From positions 211,180 through 275,179 of the forward strand of contig NZ_JNXT01000004.1 in NCBI RefSeq assembly GCF_000716675.1: a stretch of 64,000 nt of DNA, written 5' to 3'. The translations under genes and the position numbers were made by a program. The notes under the pieces are model-generated. The model was given only the letters and a program-made list of their open reading frames with translations. It searched no databases and was not told the DNA's origin. Positions 25,482 through 35,826 of the stretch are shown here, one piece after another (the stretch's first letter is position 1; each line of letters starts with the position of its first letter). This DNA comes from Streptomyces alboflavus. Its GTDB lineage: Bacteria; Actinomycetota; Actinomycetes; Streptomycetales; Streptomycetaceae.

Positions 25482-28178
25482 TCAGCCGCGCTGGAACACC
25501 GCGACCGTCCGCGCCGGGACCCGGAAGGTCCCCGAACTCTTCGCGTACGCCGCCGACTTGACCACGGGGTCGGCTCCGTGCGCCTGCGTGGGATGCAGGG
25601 CGTACGCCTTCCCCTTCAGGGCCTCGACGTCCTGTGACTGCTCCTGCGGTGTCGCGTTGAGGACGACCACGAGGGAGCCGAGGCTCATGGTGATGACGCC
25701 GGGCTTCTCCCCCGGGGTGCCGGACAGCGGGAAGGACAGCTCCTTCTGGACCCGCTCGCCGGTCGCGAGGGAGAACTCCGGCGCGGTGGCGCGCAGCCGC
25801 AGCAGATCCCGGTACGCACCCGCCGCGCCGCGGATGTCCGCGCAGCCAGGGGCGAGCGCGGGATCCGCCAGCAGGGGCTTGGCGTAGGGCCACTTGGGCT
25901 TGTTGTCGGCGGCGGGCGGCAGTCCGCGGCCGAAGCCGTTGCCGTCGCGGCAGTCCCAGTGGAGGGCGTTGAACCAGTCGCCGCTGTCGTAGGAGTTGCG
26001 GTCGAGGGACTTGGAGCGCAGCAGGTCGCTGCCCGCCTGGTACAGCGCCGGGCCCTGCGAGAGGGTCGCTGTCGCCGACGCGAGGACCTGCATCCTGGCC
26101 CGGTCGGCCGCCGACGTGCCGCGCGGCAGCTTGAAGGCGAGGGCGTCGTACAACGTCTCGTTGTCGTGGGCGTCGGCGTAGGCGAGGGCGTCGCCGGGCG
26201 CGGCCGCGTATCCGGCGGGGGCGCCGTTGTAGTCGACGTCGGCGCCGGTGACCCGGCGGCCGGAGGAGTCGGTGAAGGAGTAGTCGGCCAGGTTGCCGGT
26301 GAGGCCGACCTTGATCAGGTCCTGGTAGTGCAGGAGTCGGGCCTTCTGCTCGGCGGGCGTGCCGTTCGCCTTGGAGGTGTTGGGGTCGGTGTACAGGCCG
26401 CTGGCGAAGCCCTGGACGCCGGGGTCCTCGTCGAAGGGGCCGCCGCCGCGCACGGCGTCGCGGGCCCGGTCGGAGAAGGTGGCGACGCCCGTGCCCGCCA
26501 TGTTGCGCTGGGTGGCCTGCTCGAAGCGGGCGTCGTCGGCGATCTCGCCGAAGTTCCAGCCCTCTCCGTAGAGGACGATCTTCTTGCCGTCGACGCCGTC
26601 CTTCTTCACGGTGAGGGCGTCCAGGGCCTTGCGGACGGCGAGGATGTTGGCCTTCGGGTGGTGCCCCATCAGGTCGAAGCGGAAGCCGTCGACCTTGTAC
26701 TTCCTCGCCCAGGTGACGATCGAGTCGACGACGAGCCTGCCCATCATGGCGTTCTCGGGCGCGGTGTTCGCGCAGCAGGTGGACGTGGCGACGGAGCCGT
26801 CGGCGAGCAGCCGCTGGTAGTAGCCGGGCACGATTCTGTCGAGGACCGACTTGTCGGCCTGGCCGCTCGCCACGGTGTGGTTGTAGACGACGTCCATGAC
26901 GGTGCGCAGGCCCGCGTTGTTGAGTCCTTGCACCATCTCGCGGAACTCGACGGTGCGCCGGGGGCCTTCGGGGTCGGACGCGTAGGAGCCCTCGGGGACG
27001 GTGTAGTGCAGCGGGTCGTAGCCCCAGTTGTAGGCGTCCTTGGCGGCGGCCTCGCCCACGCAGGCCTGCTGGGCGTCGGAGTCCGGCGCGTAGGACCCCA
27101 GGTCGCAGTCGGGGGTGGTCTGTCCGGACTTGCGCTCGGGGATGGTGCCGATGTCGAACGCGGGCAGCAGGTGGACGTACGACGTGCCGGACCGCGCGAG
27201 CTTCCGCAAGTGTCGCATGCCGTCGGACTCGCGGTCAGTGAACGCCAGGTACTGGCCCGGGTGCTTGGCCGTGCGATCCGCGATGGAGAAGTCCCGGATG
27301 TGCAGTTCCTGGATCTGCGCGTCCCGCAGGGGTGTCGCGGGCGGCTTGCGCAGGGTCCGCCAGCCCTTGGGCGCGAGCGCGGGGTCGTCGAGGTCGACGA
27401 GGAGGCTGCGGGCGGAGTCGGTGGTGAGGGCGGTGGCGTACGGGTCGGTGACCTTGTTGGTGACGACCTTCTGGACGCTCGGCGCCCACACCTTCACGAC
27501 GTACCGGTACGGCTTGCCGGTCCAGCTCCTCGGCCCGCTCGCCGACCAGACGCCCGAGGCACCGTCCCTGCGCATCGGCACGGTGCGGCCGCCGATGTCG
27601 AGGCGGACGTCCTGGGCGGTGGGCGCCCACACCGCGAGCGAGGGCTTGCCGTGGGCGAAGCCGGGACCGAGGGGGGTCTTCTTGGCGGCGGGGGCGTAGA
27701 CGTCGTCGAGGACGCCTTGCGTCTGCACGCCGGTGGCGGCCTTCACGGCACCGTCCGACCCGCGCTGGACCGCGACGAGCTGGCCGGTGAGGGCCGTGCG
27801 GATGCGGTCGCGGTCACGGGGGTCGACGCGGAAGGCCGCGTAGGTCTTCAGGTGTGGGTACGTGGCCCGCTGGGCGTCGGTGAGGCCGCCGGGCACCGGG
27901 GCGAGGCGGATGCGGTGGCCGCCGCCGGTGAGCTCGCCGTCCTCTACGGCCACCCCGCCGCGCCGCGCGTACACCAACTCCGCGGCGCTGGCGGCTCGTT
28001 CGCCACCCGTGTTCCAGGCGACGGTGTCGCGATCGATCCACTGCGCCTCGGCCTTGCCGAGGTCGGGGGCGGCGGGGGTGGTCGGTCCGGGTGCCGCCGC
28101 CGCGCCCGTCAGGGGCACGGCGGCGGCGACCAGGGCCAGGGCCATCACGGTGGCGGTGCGGCGTGCGGAGCCGGTCAC
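25482..28178 (-). CDS. pulA: Secreted type I pullulanase (alpha-1,6-glucosidase)
   Basis: 898 residues from the GTG at 28178. A Sec signal peptide (about 1-30, [19 protein letters not shown]) precedes a pullulanase N-terminal domain, a CBM48-like domain near 200-290 and a GH13_14 catalytic barrel. The type I pullulanase motif [18 protein letters not shown] is present. Catalytic residues are the Asp in [10 protein letters not shown], the Glu in [11 protein letters not shown] and the Asp in [14 protein letters not shown]. It removes alpha-1,6 branches from pullulan or starch limit dextrins outside the cell, feeding maltodextrins to the malEFG transporter encoded upstream. It is last in the starch locus, downstream of the amylase gene. 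Confidence 0.93.
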   Translation of the reverse strand: MTGSARRTATVMALALVAAAVPLTGAAAAPGPTTPAAPDLGKAEAQWIDRDTVAWNTGGERAASAAELVYARRGGVAVEDGELTGGGHRIRLAPVPGGLTDAQRATYPHLKTYAAFRVDPRDRDRIRTALTGQLVAVQRGSDGAVKAATGVQTQGVLDDVYAPAAKKTPLGPGFAHGKPSLAVWAPTAQDVRLDIGGRTVPMRRDGASGVWSASGPRSWTGKPYRYVVKVWAPSVQKVVTNKVTDPYATALTTDSARSLLVDLDDPALAPKGWRTLRKPPATPLRDAQIQELHIRDFSIADRTAKHPGQYLAFTDRESDGMRHLRKLARSGTSYVHLLPAFDIGTIPERKSGQTTPDCDLGSYAPDSDAQQACVGEAAAKDAYNWGYDPLHYTVPEGSYASDPEGPRRTVEFREMVQGLNNAGLRTVMDVVYNHTVASGQADKSVLDRIVPGYYQRLLADGSVATSTCCANTAPENAMMGRLVVDSIVTWARKYKVDGFRFDLMGHHPKANILAVRKALDALTVKKDGVDGKKIVLYGEGWNFGEIADDARFEQATQRNMAGTGVATFSDRARDAVRGGGPFDEDPGVQGFASGLYTDPNTSKANGTPAEQKARLLHYQDLIKVGLTGNLADYSFTDSSGRRVTGADVDYNGAPAGYAAAPGDALAYADAHDNETLYDALAFKLPRGTSAADRARMQVLASATATLSQGPALYQAGSDLLRSKSLDRNSYDSGDWFNALHWDCRDGNGFGRGLPPAADNKPKWPYAKPLLADPALAPGCADIRGAAGAYRDLLRLRATAPEFSLATGERVQKELSFPLSGTPGEKPGVITMSLGSLVVVLNATPQEQSQDVEALKGKAYALHPTQAHGADPVVKSAAYAKSSGTFRVPARTVAVFQRG

Positions 28179-28234
28179 GGGGGTGCGTTCTCCTTCGAGA
28201 TGGTCAACAGGACTCGGGACTCTGCGGTGCTGCG

Positions 28235-28253
28235 GCGCCCCTGCAAGGGGCGC
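28235..28253. repeat. GCGCCCCT/AGGGGCGC hairpin, possible dispersed Streptomyces element
   Basis: Eight-bp arms around GCA, followed by CGGGG and, about 50 bp later, GCGACCAGCCACGACG. From general familiarity this combination recurs between many Streptomyces genes. Here it also separates the amylase and pullulanase genes and may reduce read-through. Confidence 0.5.
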
Positions 28254-28334
28254 GGGGCTCTGACACATGCGGCTCCGCCGCGCGGGCGCGACCAGCCACG
28301 ACGGACCCGCAGACATCCGTCGTCCGAACGCCCC

Positions 28335-29753
28335 TCACCCTGCGGCGCACTTCGCTCCGGTGTGCAGGGCGAGGGCCGTGTTCGACGCCACGGAGGCGGT
28401 GAACCGCCCCGAGCCGTCGACGGAGACGCTCCGGCCGCTCTGCACGTCGCAGTAGGTGCCCGCGGCCAGGGACGTCTGGAACGTCCGGTCGAGGGTCGCG
28501 CCCTCGTGGTTGATCACGACGTACGCCTTGTCGCCGCGCCCGAACGCGATGGCGTTGTTGCCGTTGTCCCACCAGTTCGTGACGGCGGCACCGCCCGCCG
28601 TGTTGCGGAACTTCACCATGCCCTTGATCTCCGGCCACGCGTGCTGGCACTTCCAGCCGTCGCTGTAACAGGCGTTCACCTGCCCGCCGCTGGGCGGCCC
28701 CGCGTCCCGGTCGGTGAACTCGTAGCCGGAGTGGACGTCCGGGGAGCCGTAGGGCCAGGCGAGCATGAAGACGTGCGCGAGGGTGTGGTTCGCGCCGTCC
28801 TTGTAGGTGAGGGTGTCGCCGCCGCGCTCGGTGTCGTGGTTGGCGACGAACACGGCGGACTTGCCGGAGGGCAGGTATCCCCAGCCCTCGCCGTAGTTCT
28901 TCAGGTACGCCAGCTTCTCGCCGGTGAACACGCGCTTGAGGTCGCGGGCGTAGCGGAACTCCTGCACGTCGCCGCTGCCCAGGTACTCGTCCGGTGAGAC
29001 GGCCTCACCCGCGCCGAAGATGGCCTCCTGCTTCCAGTAGGCGTTCGGGTCGCTCAGACGCGACTTGATGTTCTTCAGGTCGGCCGCCGCCATGTGCTTG
29101 GCCGCGTCCACGCGGAAGCCGTCGACGCCGAGCGAGAGCAGGTCGTTCATGTAGGCGGCGATGCGGCCGCGGACATAGTCCTCGCCGGTGTCCAGGTCCG
29201 CGAGGCCGACGAGTTCGCACTCCTGGACGTTCGTGCGGTCCTGGTAGTCGGTGATCTGCGCGGTGCAGTTGTCGAGGTCGGGGCGCGAGTAGATGCCGGG
29301 GTAGGTGTACTTCGTGTACGAACTGCCGCCGGTGCCGGTGCCGTCGCCCGCCGCCATGTGGTTGATGACCGTGTCGACGACGACCTTCACGCCCGCCGCG
29401 TGGCAGGTGTCGACCATGCTCTTGAAGGCGGCCCGGTCACCGAGCCTGCCCGCGATCCTGTAGCTGACGGGCTGGTACGACGTCCACCACTGCGGCCCCT
29501 GGATGTGCTCCTGCGGGGGCGACACCTGGACGTAGCCGTAGCCGTCGGGGCCGAGCCGGTCCGTGCACGCCTTGGCCACCGAGCTGAACTTCCACTCGAA
29601 GAGCACGGCGGTGACGTCCTTGGCGCCGGGCGGAGCGGCGGCGGCCTGCGGCGCGCCGCCGACCACGCTCCCGCCGACCCCGGCGAGCAGGGCGAGGGTC
29701 GCGGCCTGGGCCTTGCGTCCGGTTCCTGGCTTCCTGCGCGTACGACGTGTCAC
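28335..29753 (-). CDS. amy: Secreted alpha-amylase (GH13)
   Basis: 472 residues from the GTG at 29753 (GGAGG 5 nt upstream). The N-terminus is a signal peptide with a twin-Arg-like start ([10 protein letters not shown]) and an AAAA cleavage region near residue 40. The catalytic barrel carries the GH13 regions [23 protein letters not shown] (nucleophile Asp), [11 protein letters not shown] (acid Glu) and [11 protein letters not shown] (third Asp), then an all-beta domain C ending at the stop. There is no starch-binding CBM20, so it is a short amylase acting on soluble starch. A CTTGCTGCAA operator half-site lies 74 bp upstream. It is co-oriented with the maltose operon. Confidence 0.92.
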   Translation of the reverse strand: MTRRTRRKPGTGRKAQAATLALLAGVGGSVVGGAPQAAAAPPGAKDVTAVLFEWKFSSVAKACTDRLGPDGYGYVQVSPPQEHIQGPQWWTSYQPVSYRIAGRLGDRAAFKSMVDTCHAAGVKVVVDTVINHMAAGDGTGTGGSSYTKYTYPGIYSRPDLDNCTAQITDYQDRTNVQECELVGLADLDTGEDYVRGRIAAYMNDLLSLGVDGFRVDAAKHMAAADLKNIKSRLSDPNAYWKQEAIFGAGEAVSPDEYLGSGDVQEFRYARDLKRVFTGEKLAYLKNYGEGWGYLPSGKSAVFVANHDTERGGDTLTYKDGANHTLAHVFMLAWPYGSPDVHSGYEFTDRDAGPPSGGQVNACYSDGWKCQHAWPEIKGMVKFRNTAGGAAVTNWWDNGNNAIAFGRGDKAYVVINHEGATLDRTFQTSLAAGTYCDVQSGRSVSVDGSGRFTASVASNTALALHTGAKCAAG

Positions 29754-29826
29754 GGGGGCCTCCTGCGCGGCGAGGTGGGGGGCCTTCTCCGGCAAGGTGA
29801 CGTGTGCGTCAGGCCGTTGAAGGTTG

Positions 29827-29836
29827 TTGCAGCAAG
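29827..29836. promoter_or_regulatory. MalR-type operator site upstream of the amylase gene
   Basis: TTGCAGCAAG (minus strand CTTGCTGCAA) repeats the core palindrome found in front of the malR-like gene at 36032-36042. It lies between the LacI regulator stop and the amylase start. Confidence 0.55.
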
Positions 29837-29885
29837 ATTGCGGCAGTGTTTTCGCCCGTGACCGTACGACCGTCAACCATCACGG

Positions 29886-30941
29886 TCAACCCTTCGGACG
29901 CACCTGGGCCGTCGAGCCCCGCACGACGAGCTCCGGCTGGAAGACGAACTCGGTGCGCTGCACGGGGTTTCCGTTGATCTCTTCGAGGAGGGCGCCGACG
30001 GCGGCCGACGCCATCGCCTGCACGGGCTGGCGCACCGTGGTCAGCGGCGGGTCCGTGAACGCGATGAGCGGCGAGTCGTCGAAGCCCACCACGGAGACGT
30101 CGCCGGGCACGGTGAGGCCCCGCTCCCGGGCGGCCCGGACGGCGCCGAGCGCCATCATGTCGCTGCCGCACACCACGGCGGTGCAGCCGTGGTCGAGCAG
30201 CGCACCGGCCGCGGCGGCGCCGCCCTCGACGGTGAACAGCGTGCGCCGCACGAAGGGTTCGGCCTCCCCCTGTGTCAGGCCGACGTACTCGTGCAGCGCC
30301 GCCGCGAACCCCTCCGCCTTGCGCCGCGAGGGGACGTAGCGGGTCGGCCCGATGGCCAGGCCGATCCGTTCGTGCCCGAGGTCCACGAGGTGGCGCACCG
30401 CCATCCGCACGGCGGCGCGGTCGTCGGCGGAGACGCAGGAGACGGGGATGTGCGCGTTGTGGCCGTTGATGAGGACGAACGGCACGCCACGGCCCGCGAG
30501 TTCGAGGTAGCGCCCGTGGTCGGCGCTCGCGTCGGCGTGCAGTCCGGACAGGAACACGATGCCGCTGACACCGCGTTCCTCCAGCTGTTCCACCAGCTCG
30601 TCCTCGGTGGCGCCGCCCGGCATCTGCGTGCACAGCATCGGGGTGTAGCCGTGCCCCGCCAGGACCTGCTCCACGACCTGCGCGAAGGCCGGGAAGATCG
30701 GGTTGGTCAGCTCGGGGATGACCAGGCCGACCAGGCCCGCGCTGCGCCGCTTGAGCCGCACGGGCCGTTCGTAGCCGAGGACGTCGAGTGCTGCCAGGAC
30801 GCGGCGCCTGGTCGCGGCGGCCACGCCCGCCTTGCCGTTCAGGACGCGGCTCGCGGTGGCCTCGCTGACCTCCGCCTGGGCGGCGATGTCCGCGAGCCGC
30901 GGGGCGCCGCGCTCGGCGTCCCGCGGCGGGGAGGTCGTCAC
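29886..30941 (-). CDS. LacI family transcriptional regulator, full length
   Basis: 351 residues from the GTG at 30941, which overlaps the alpha-glucosidase stop (GTGA), so it is co-translated with that gene. An N-terminal LacI HTH (RLADIAAQAEVSEATASRVLNGKAGVAA) precedes a complete periplasmic-binding-protein-like effector domain (GLVGLVIPELTNPIFPAFAQVVEQ to DDSPLIAFTDPPLTTVRQPV). It is clearly a paralogue of the malR-like protein at 36094, but keeps the 83 residues that one lacks. It probably binds the same CTTGC-type sites and may serve as the locus's functional repressor. Confidence 0.9.
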   Translation of the reverse strand: MTTSPPRDAERGAPRLADIAAQAEVSEATASRVLNGKAGVAAATRRRVLAALDVLGYERPVRLKRRSAGLVGLVIPELTNPIFPAFAQVVEQVLAGHGYTPMLCTQMPGGATEDELVEQLEERGVSGIVFLSGLHADASADHGRYLELAGRGVPFVLINGHNAHIPVSCVSADDRAAVRMAVRHLVDLGHERIGLAIGPTRYVPSRRKAEGFAAALHEYVGLTQGEAEPFVRRTLFTVEGGAAAAGALLDHGCTAVVCGSDMMALGAVRAARERGLTVPGDVSVVGFDDSPLIAFTDPPLTTVRQPVQAMASAAVGALLEEINGNPVQRTEFVFQPELVVRGSTAQVRPKG

Positions 30942-32602
30942 ACCGCCCACCAGACGGTGGTGTCGGCGGGCAGCTCCACCTCGCCCCCGGCCACCTCGAC
31001 GGGGCCGCTCGCGAGCAGCATCCGGCCGGGCGCGGCGATCCGCACGGGCGTGCCGGTGGTGTTCGCGGTGCACGCGAACTCCGCGCGCCGGAAGGCGAGC
31101 ACACCCGCCGGGGCGTCGGTCCACTCCAGGTCGTCGCCCGCGCCGAGACCCGGCTGGTTCCGACGGGTCCGCAGGGCCGCGCGGTACAGCTCCAGGGTCG
31201 ACGTCGGGTCGCCGGTCTGCGCCTGGACGCTCAGCTCGCCCCAGCCGTCGGGCTGCGGCAGCCAGCTGCCGCCCGTGCCGAAGCCGTACGACGGCCCGTC
31301 GACGGTCCACGGGATCGGCACCCGGCAGCCGTCGCGGAACCCGTCCTGCCCCTGCGCCCGGTGGAACGAGGGGTCCTGGCGGGCCTCGTCGGGCAGGTCG
31401 GTGACGTCGGGCAGGCCGAGCTCCTCGCCCTGGTAGACGTACGCGGAGCCGGGCAGGGCCAGCATCAACAGCGTGGCGGCGCGGGCGCGGCGCAGGCCGA
31501 GGGCGCGGTCGCCCGGGGTGCGCAGCTGGGTGCCGAGGCCGGGCGGGTTGGCGAAGCGCGTCGCGTGCCGGGTCACGTCGTGGTTGGACAGGACCCAGGT
31601 GGCGGGGGCGCCGACGGGGCGCATCGCGGCCAGCGAGCTGTCGATGACCTCGCGCAGCTCCGCGGCGTCCCAGTGGGTGCCCAGGTACTGGAAGTTGAAG
31701 GCCTGGTGCATCTCGTCGGGGCGTACGTAGTGCGCGGTGCGCTCGACGGTGGGCGTCCAGGCCTCGGCGACCAGGACGCGGTCACCGGCGTACTCGGAGA
31801 GCACCTGCCGCCAGCTGCGGTAGATGGCGTGCACGCCGTCCTGATCGAAGAACGGCATGGTGTCGTTGCCGAGCAGCTTCAGCTGGTCGTGCCGGCCGAT
31901 GTCGGGCAGTCCCTCGGCCTTGACCAGGCCGTGGGCGACGTCCACGCGGAAGCCGTCGACGCCCATGTCCAGCCAGAAGCGCAGGATGGAGCGGAACTCG
32001 TCGCGTACGGCGGGGTGTTCCCAGTTGAAGTCGGGCTGCTCGGGCGCGAACAGGTGGAGGTACCAGTCGCCGGGGGTGCCGTCGGGGTCGGTGGTGCGGG
32101 TCCAGGCGGGGCCGCCGAAGATGGACTCCCAGTCGTTGGGCGGCAGTTCGCCGTCGGTGCCCTTGCCGGGGCGGAAGTGGTAGCGCTCCCGCAGGGGCGA
32201 TCCGGGGCCGTCGGCGAGGGCACGGCGGAACCAGTCGTGCCGGTCGGAGGAGTGGTTGGGCACCAGGTCCACGATGATGCGCAGGCCCAGGGCGTGTGCG
32301 TCCCTGATCACCGCGTCGGCGTCGTGGAGGGTGCCGAACATCGGGTCGATGGCGCGGTAGTCGGCGACGTCGTAGCCCGCGTCGGCCTGCGGCGACGCGT
32401 AGAACGGGGAGAGCCAGACGGCGTCCACGCCGAGGTCCTTCAGGTGCGGTAGACGGGCCCGGACGCCCTCGAGGTCGCCCATGCCGTCGCCGTTGCCGTC
32501 GGCGAAGCTGCGCGGGTAGACCTGGTAGATCACCGCGTCGCGCCACCAGTCCGTACGCGTGCCGGAGGCGGGGGCGGCAGGGGCAGCGAGATGCTGGGTC
32601 AT
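30938..32602 (-). CDS. aglA: GH13 alpha-glucosidase (oligosaccharide-active)
   Basis: 554 residues, no signal peptide, so cytoplasmic. DWWRDAVIYQVYPRSFADGNGDGMGDL opens the GH13_30/23-type barrel. Further motifs are IIVDLVPNHSSD, the nucleophile in GFRVDVAHG, the acid in LVAEAW and the third Asp in LSNHDVTRH. The QGEELGLPDV stretch is typical of oligo-alpha-glucosidases. It hydrolyses maltose and maltodextrins brought in by MalEFG to glucose. AGGGA precedes the ATG. It sits between malG and the second LacI regulator in one operon. Confidence 0.92.
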   Translation of the reverse strand: MTQHLAAPAAPASGTRTDWWRDAVIYQVYPRSFADGNGDGMGDLEGVRARLPHLKDLGVDAVWLSPFYASPQADAGYDVADYRAIDPMFGTLHDADAVIRDAHALGLRIIVDLVPNHSSDRHDWFRRALADGPGSPLRERYHFRPGKGTDGELPPNDWESIFGGPAWTRTTDPDGTPGDWYLHLFAPEQPDFNWEHPAVRDEFRSILRFWLDMGVDGFRVDVAHGLVKAEGLPDIGRHDQLKLLGNDTMPFFDQDGVHAIYRSWRQVLSEYAGDRVLVAEAWTPTVERTAHYVRPDEMHQAFNFQYLGTHWDAAELREVIDSSLAAMRPVGAPATWVLSNHDVTRHATRFANPPGLGTQLRTPGDRALGLRRARAATLLMLALPGSAYVYQGEELGLPDVTDLPDEARQDPSFHRAQGQDGFRDGCRVPIPWTVDGPSYGFGTGGSWLPQPDGWGELSVQAQTGDPTSTLELYRAALRTRRNQPGLGAGDDLEWTDAPAGVLAFRRAEFACTANTTGTPVRIAAPGRMLLASGPVEVAGGEVELPADTTVWWAV

Positions 32603-32687
32603 GTGTTCCCTGGGAGGTCGAGTCTGGTCGAGTCGTGGTGGGGGCGGGCGGGGCCCGCCGGACGCGGGGTCCGGCGGGGCGCCCGGG

Positions 32688-33545
32688 TCAGGACTTGGTC
32701 GCGCCGGCCGTGAGCCCGGAGACGAGGTGGCGCTGCACGAAGCCGAAGATCACGGCGGCGGGCACGGCCACGATCACGGCCGCGGCGGTCAGCGAACCCC
32801 AGTCGCTGGTGTACTGGTTGACGAAGGTCTGCAGGCCGCCCGCGAGCGTCAGGTTCTCCTCGCCCGTCATGAACGCGGAGGCGTAGGCGACCTCGGCCCA
32901 GCCGGTGATGAAGCTGTAGAAGGCGGTCACGGCGAGGCCGGGCTTGGCCAGCGGCATGATGAGCCGCCAGAAGGTGCCGAAGGGGTTCAGGCCGTCGACG
33001 CGGCCCGCCTCGTCGATCTCCACGGGGATGGTGTCGAAGTACCCCTTCATCATCCACGCGGAGAACGGCACGGCGATCGTCAGATAGGTGAGGACCAGAC
33101 CCATGGGCTGGTTCAGCAGCTCCATGCTCGCGAGGAGGTTGTACAGCGGCACGATGAGCACGGCCACCGGGAACATCTGCGTGATGAGGAGCAGCCACAT
33201 CAGGGGCCGCATGCCCGGGAACTTGAACCGGCTCACCGCGTACCCCGTGGTCGCGGAGATGAAGACGCCGATGACGGTGGTGAGGCCGACGACGAACAGC
33301 GAGTTGACGACCCAGTCGAGGAACTTGGTGTCGTTCAGGACGTGGTCGTAGTTGCCGAACGTGAAGTCCTTCACCAGGGCGGTGGAGAACGCCTCGCTCT
33401 GCGGCTTGAAGGAGGTGACGAGCAGCCACAGCGGCGGCAGGACCGCAATGAGGGAGGCGATCAGGAGGGTGGTGTGCAGGGCGACGGAGGCGAGCGGGCC
33501 GCGCTCGCCGCGTCCCCTGACCTTCTTCGAGGGCATCGTGGTCAC
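32688..33545 (-). CDS. malG: Maltodextrin ABC transporter permease MalG
   Basis: 285 residues from the GTG at 33545, overlapping the malF stop (GTGA) with AAGGAG 7 nt upstream. Six membrane segments and the EAA loop EIDEAGRVDGLNPFGTFWRLIMP, which docks the ATPase, identify a MalG-type inner-membrane permease. IAVLPPLWLLVTSFKPQ near the start is typical. No ATPase is encoded here; in Streptomyces the shared ATPase MsiK normally serves such transporters. Confidence 0.92.
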   Translation of the reverse strand: MTTMPSKKVRGRGERGPLASVALHTTLLIASLIAVLPPLWLLVTSFKPQSEAFSTALVKDFTFGNYDHVLNDTKFLDWVVNSLFVVGLTTVIGVFISATTGYAVSRFKFPGMRPLMWLLLITQMFPVAVLIVPLYNLLASMELLNQPMGLVLTYLTIAVPFSAWMMKGYFDTIPVEIDEAGRVDGLNPFGTFWRLIMPLAKPGLAVTAFYSFITGWAEVAYASAFMTGEENLTLAGGLQTFVNQYTSDWGSLTAAAVIVAVPAAVIFGFVQRHLVSGLTAGATKS

Positions 33546-34552
33546 CACACCTCTCCTTGCTTGCGGAGCGCGCGGCGGTAGACCACCGCGAAGAGCGAAA
33601 GGAGCAGCAGGATGAGCACGCCCCAGGCCGCGGAGCCCGCGAAGTCGCGTGGGCTGACGACGAACGAGAGCCGGTAGGCGTACGTCACGAGGATCTCGGT
33701 GGCGTCCCCCGGACCGCCCCGGGTGAGCAGGAAGATCACCGGGAACATGTTGAAGGTCCAAATGGCGCTGATGAGGATCACGGTCGTGGCGACGGACCTG
33801 AGGCCGGGCAGCGTGACGTGGCGGAAGCGCTGCCAGGCGCTCGCGCCGTCCATCTCGGCGGCCTCGTACAGCTCGCCGGGGATGGACTGGAGCCCGCCGA
33901 GCATGGCGACGAGCATGAACGGCACGCCGAGCCAGACGTTGACGGCGATCACGGAGAACTTCGCCCAGGTGGGGTCGTTCAGCCAGGGGACGGCGTCGAT
34001 GCCGCCGCCTTCGAGGACCTTGTTGAGGACGCCGTTCTTCTCGTTGAAGAGCAGGCGCCAGGTGAAGACGGAGACGAACGCGGGCACCGCCCAGGGCAGG
34101 ATCAGCGCCATCCGGTAGAAGGAGCGGCCCTTGAGTCTGCGGTTGAGCATGTTCGCGAGGACGAGGCCGATGGCGAACGACAGGGCGACGCAGGAGACCG
34201 TCCAGATGACGGTCCAGGTGAGCCGGTCCCAGAAGACGCCGTCGTCGAGGATCGCCTTGTAGTTGTCCAGGCCGACGGACTCGTAGGTCGCCGGGATGTG
34301 GTTGACGCCGATGGTGCGCTCGACGTTCGCCTCGTTGGCGTTCGTCGTCGACAGGAAGACGCCGCGGGCCAGCGGGTAGCCGACGATGACGCCGATGACG
34401 ACCACCACGGGGGCGACCATCGCCCACGCGTACCAGTGTGTGCTCAGGGCCCTGCGCAGGCGTCCGGGGTTCTTGCCCGGGCGGGGGCCGCGGCCGCGGA
34501 CACCGGTGGTGTCCGCGGCCTTGACCGCTCGGGGGCCGCTCTCGACAGCCAT
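33542..34552 (-). CDS. malF: Maltodextrin ABC transporter permease MalF
   Basis: 336 residues with six predicted membrane segments. A cytoplasmic Arg-rich N-terminus precedes WYAWAMVAPVVVVIGVIVGYP. The EAA loop reads ELYEAAEMDGASAWQRFRHVTLP. The small size, without the large periplasmic loop of enteric MalF, is normal for Gram-positives. It follows the binding-protein gene by 2 nt and overlaps malG, so the three are one translational unit. Confidence 0.92.
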   Translation of the reverse strand: MAVESGPRAVKAADTTGVRGRGPRPGKNPGRLRRALSTHWYAWAMVAPVVVVIGVIVGYPLARGVFLSTTNANEANVERTIGVNHIPATYESVGLDNYKAILDDGVFWDRLTWTVIWTVSCVALSFAIGLVLANMLNRRLKGRSFYRMALILPWAVPAFVSVFTWRLLFNEKNGVLNKVLEGGGIDAVPWLNDPTWAKFSVIAVNVWLGVPFMLVAMLGGLQSIPGELYEAAEMDGASAWQRFRHVTLPGLRSVATTVILISAIWTFNMFPVIFLLTRGGPGDATEILVTYAYRLSFVVSPRDFAGSAAWGVLILLLLSLFAVVYRRALRKQGEVW

Positions 34553-34554
34553 CG

Positions 34555-35826
34555 CTACTTGTAGTCCTTGAGGAGCTTGCCGTAGGCCTTGCCGATGCTC
34601 TTGGCGCCGCCCTCGGGCGAGGCCTTGCCGCTGAGCACCTTCTGCATCTCCAGGCGGATGGGCTCGAACAGCGAGTTCGCCTCGGGGATCCAGGGCCGCT
34701 GCACGGACTTGTCGACGGCCGGCTTGAAGAACTGGACCATCTGGTTGCCCTTGACGGACTTCACCTCGTAGACGGAGGTGCGGGTGGGCAGCAGGCTCAG
34801 CTTCTCGGTGGTCTGCTGCTGCACCTTCGCCGAGCTCATGTACTTGATGAACTCGTAGGAGGCGTCGAGGTTCTTGGACCCCGCGTACGCGGCGAGGTTC
34901 CAGCCGCCCTGCGGCGAGGCCTGCCGGGCGCTGCCGCCGGGCACCGGCGCGACGCCGAGGTTGGTCTTGTCGTCCTTGAACTGCTTGCCCTGCAGGGCGC
35001 CCTCGATGGACCAGGGGCCGTCGAGCGCCATGGCGACGTCGCCGTTCTTGAAGGCGTTCAGCTGGTTGTTGTATCCGTCGCTGGCGTCGGTGACGGCGGC
35101 CTTGGAGTCGACCAGGTCCTTCATGACCTCGAAGGCCTTGCCGCCCTCGGCGTCGTCGACGGTGATCTCCTTCTTCTTGGTGTCGAGGAGGTCACCGCCC
35201 TCGCCGTAGAGGTAGGGGAGGTAGAAGTACGGGTCGTCGCCGCGCAGGTAGAGGCCGGTCTTGCCGGACTTCGACTTGATCTTCTTGGCGGCGGACTTCA
35301 CGTCCTCGAAGGTCTTGGGGACCTCGACGCCCGCTTCCTTGAGCATCTTCTTGTTGTAGAAGAGCGCGAGGGTGTCGATGGTCTGCGGCGCCGCGTACGT
35401 CTTGCCCTTGAACTTGGTGCTCGCGGCGGCCTGCGGCAGGAAGTCGTCCGGCTTGTCGAGCGCGGCGGTGCCCTCCAGCGGCGCCAGGTAGCCGAGGTTC
35501 GCGAAGTCCGCGACCCAGGCGACCTCGGTGCGCATCACGTCGGGGGCGCCGGAGTTGCCGCCCGCGGCGTTCTTGAACTTGGCGTTGGCCTCGCCGAACG
35601 GCACGTTCACGTAGTTGACCTTGACGCCCGGGTGGAGGTCCTCGAAGCCCTTGGCCAGCTTCTCGTACGTGCCCTTCTCGGCGTCGTTCGAGGTGTCCCA
35701 GAAGGTGACGGTCCCGGAGAGCTTGCCGCCGCTCTTCTTGCCGCTGTCGCCGTCGTCGCCGCCGCACGCCGCCGCTGTCATCGCAAGGGCTGCGACCAGT
35801 GCGGTGGCCGTTATGCCACGCCGCAT
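34555..35826 (-). CDS. malE: Maltodextrin ABC transporter substrate-binding lipoprotein MalE
   Basis: 423 residues. The signal peptide ends in the lipobox MTAAACGG, with Cys21 lipidated, so it is anchored outside the membrane. The mature part is a family 1 solute-binding protein (GTVTFWDTSNDAEKGTYEKLAKGFEDLHPGVKV, GDVAMALDGPWSIEGAL, GGWNLAAYAGSKNLDASYEFIKYMSS). Position at the head of malEFG-aglA and divergence from the malR-like gene support maltose/maltodextrin as ligand. Several CTTGC half-sites lie in the promoter region (35956-36065). Confidence 0.92.
   Translation of the reverse strand: MRRGITATALVAALAMTAAACGGDDGDSGKKSGGKLSGTVTFWDTSNDAEKGTYEKLAKGFEDLHPGVKVNYVNVPFGEANAKFKNAAGGNSGAPDVMRTEVAWVADFANLGYLAPLEGTAALDKPDDFLPQAAASTKFKGKTYAAPQTIDTLALFYNKKMLKEAGVEVPKTFEDVKSAAKKIKSKSGKTGLYLRGDDPYFYLPYLYGEGGDLLDTKKKEITVDDAEGGKAFEVMKDLVDSKAAVTDASDGYNNQLNAFKNGDVAMALDGPWSIEGALQGKQFKDDKTNLGVAPVPGGSARQASPQGGWNLAAYAGSKNLDASYEFIKYMSSAKVQQQTTEKLSLLPTRTSVYEVKSVKGNQMVQFFKPAVDKSVQRPWIPEANSLFEPIRLEMQKVLSGKASPEGGAKSIGKAYGKLLKDYK

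Noticed and set aside
25959..28997. 1012-codon plus-strand frame across pullulanase and amylase
   Set aside because: It is a long antisense frame caused by high GC; the opposite strand carries clear GH13 motifs.
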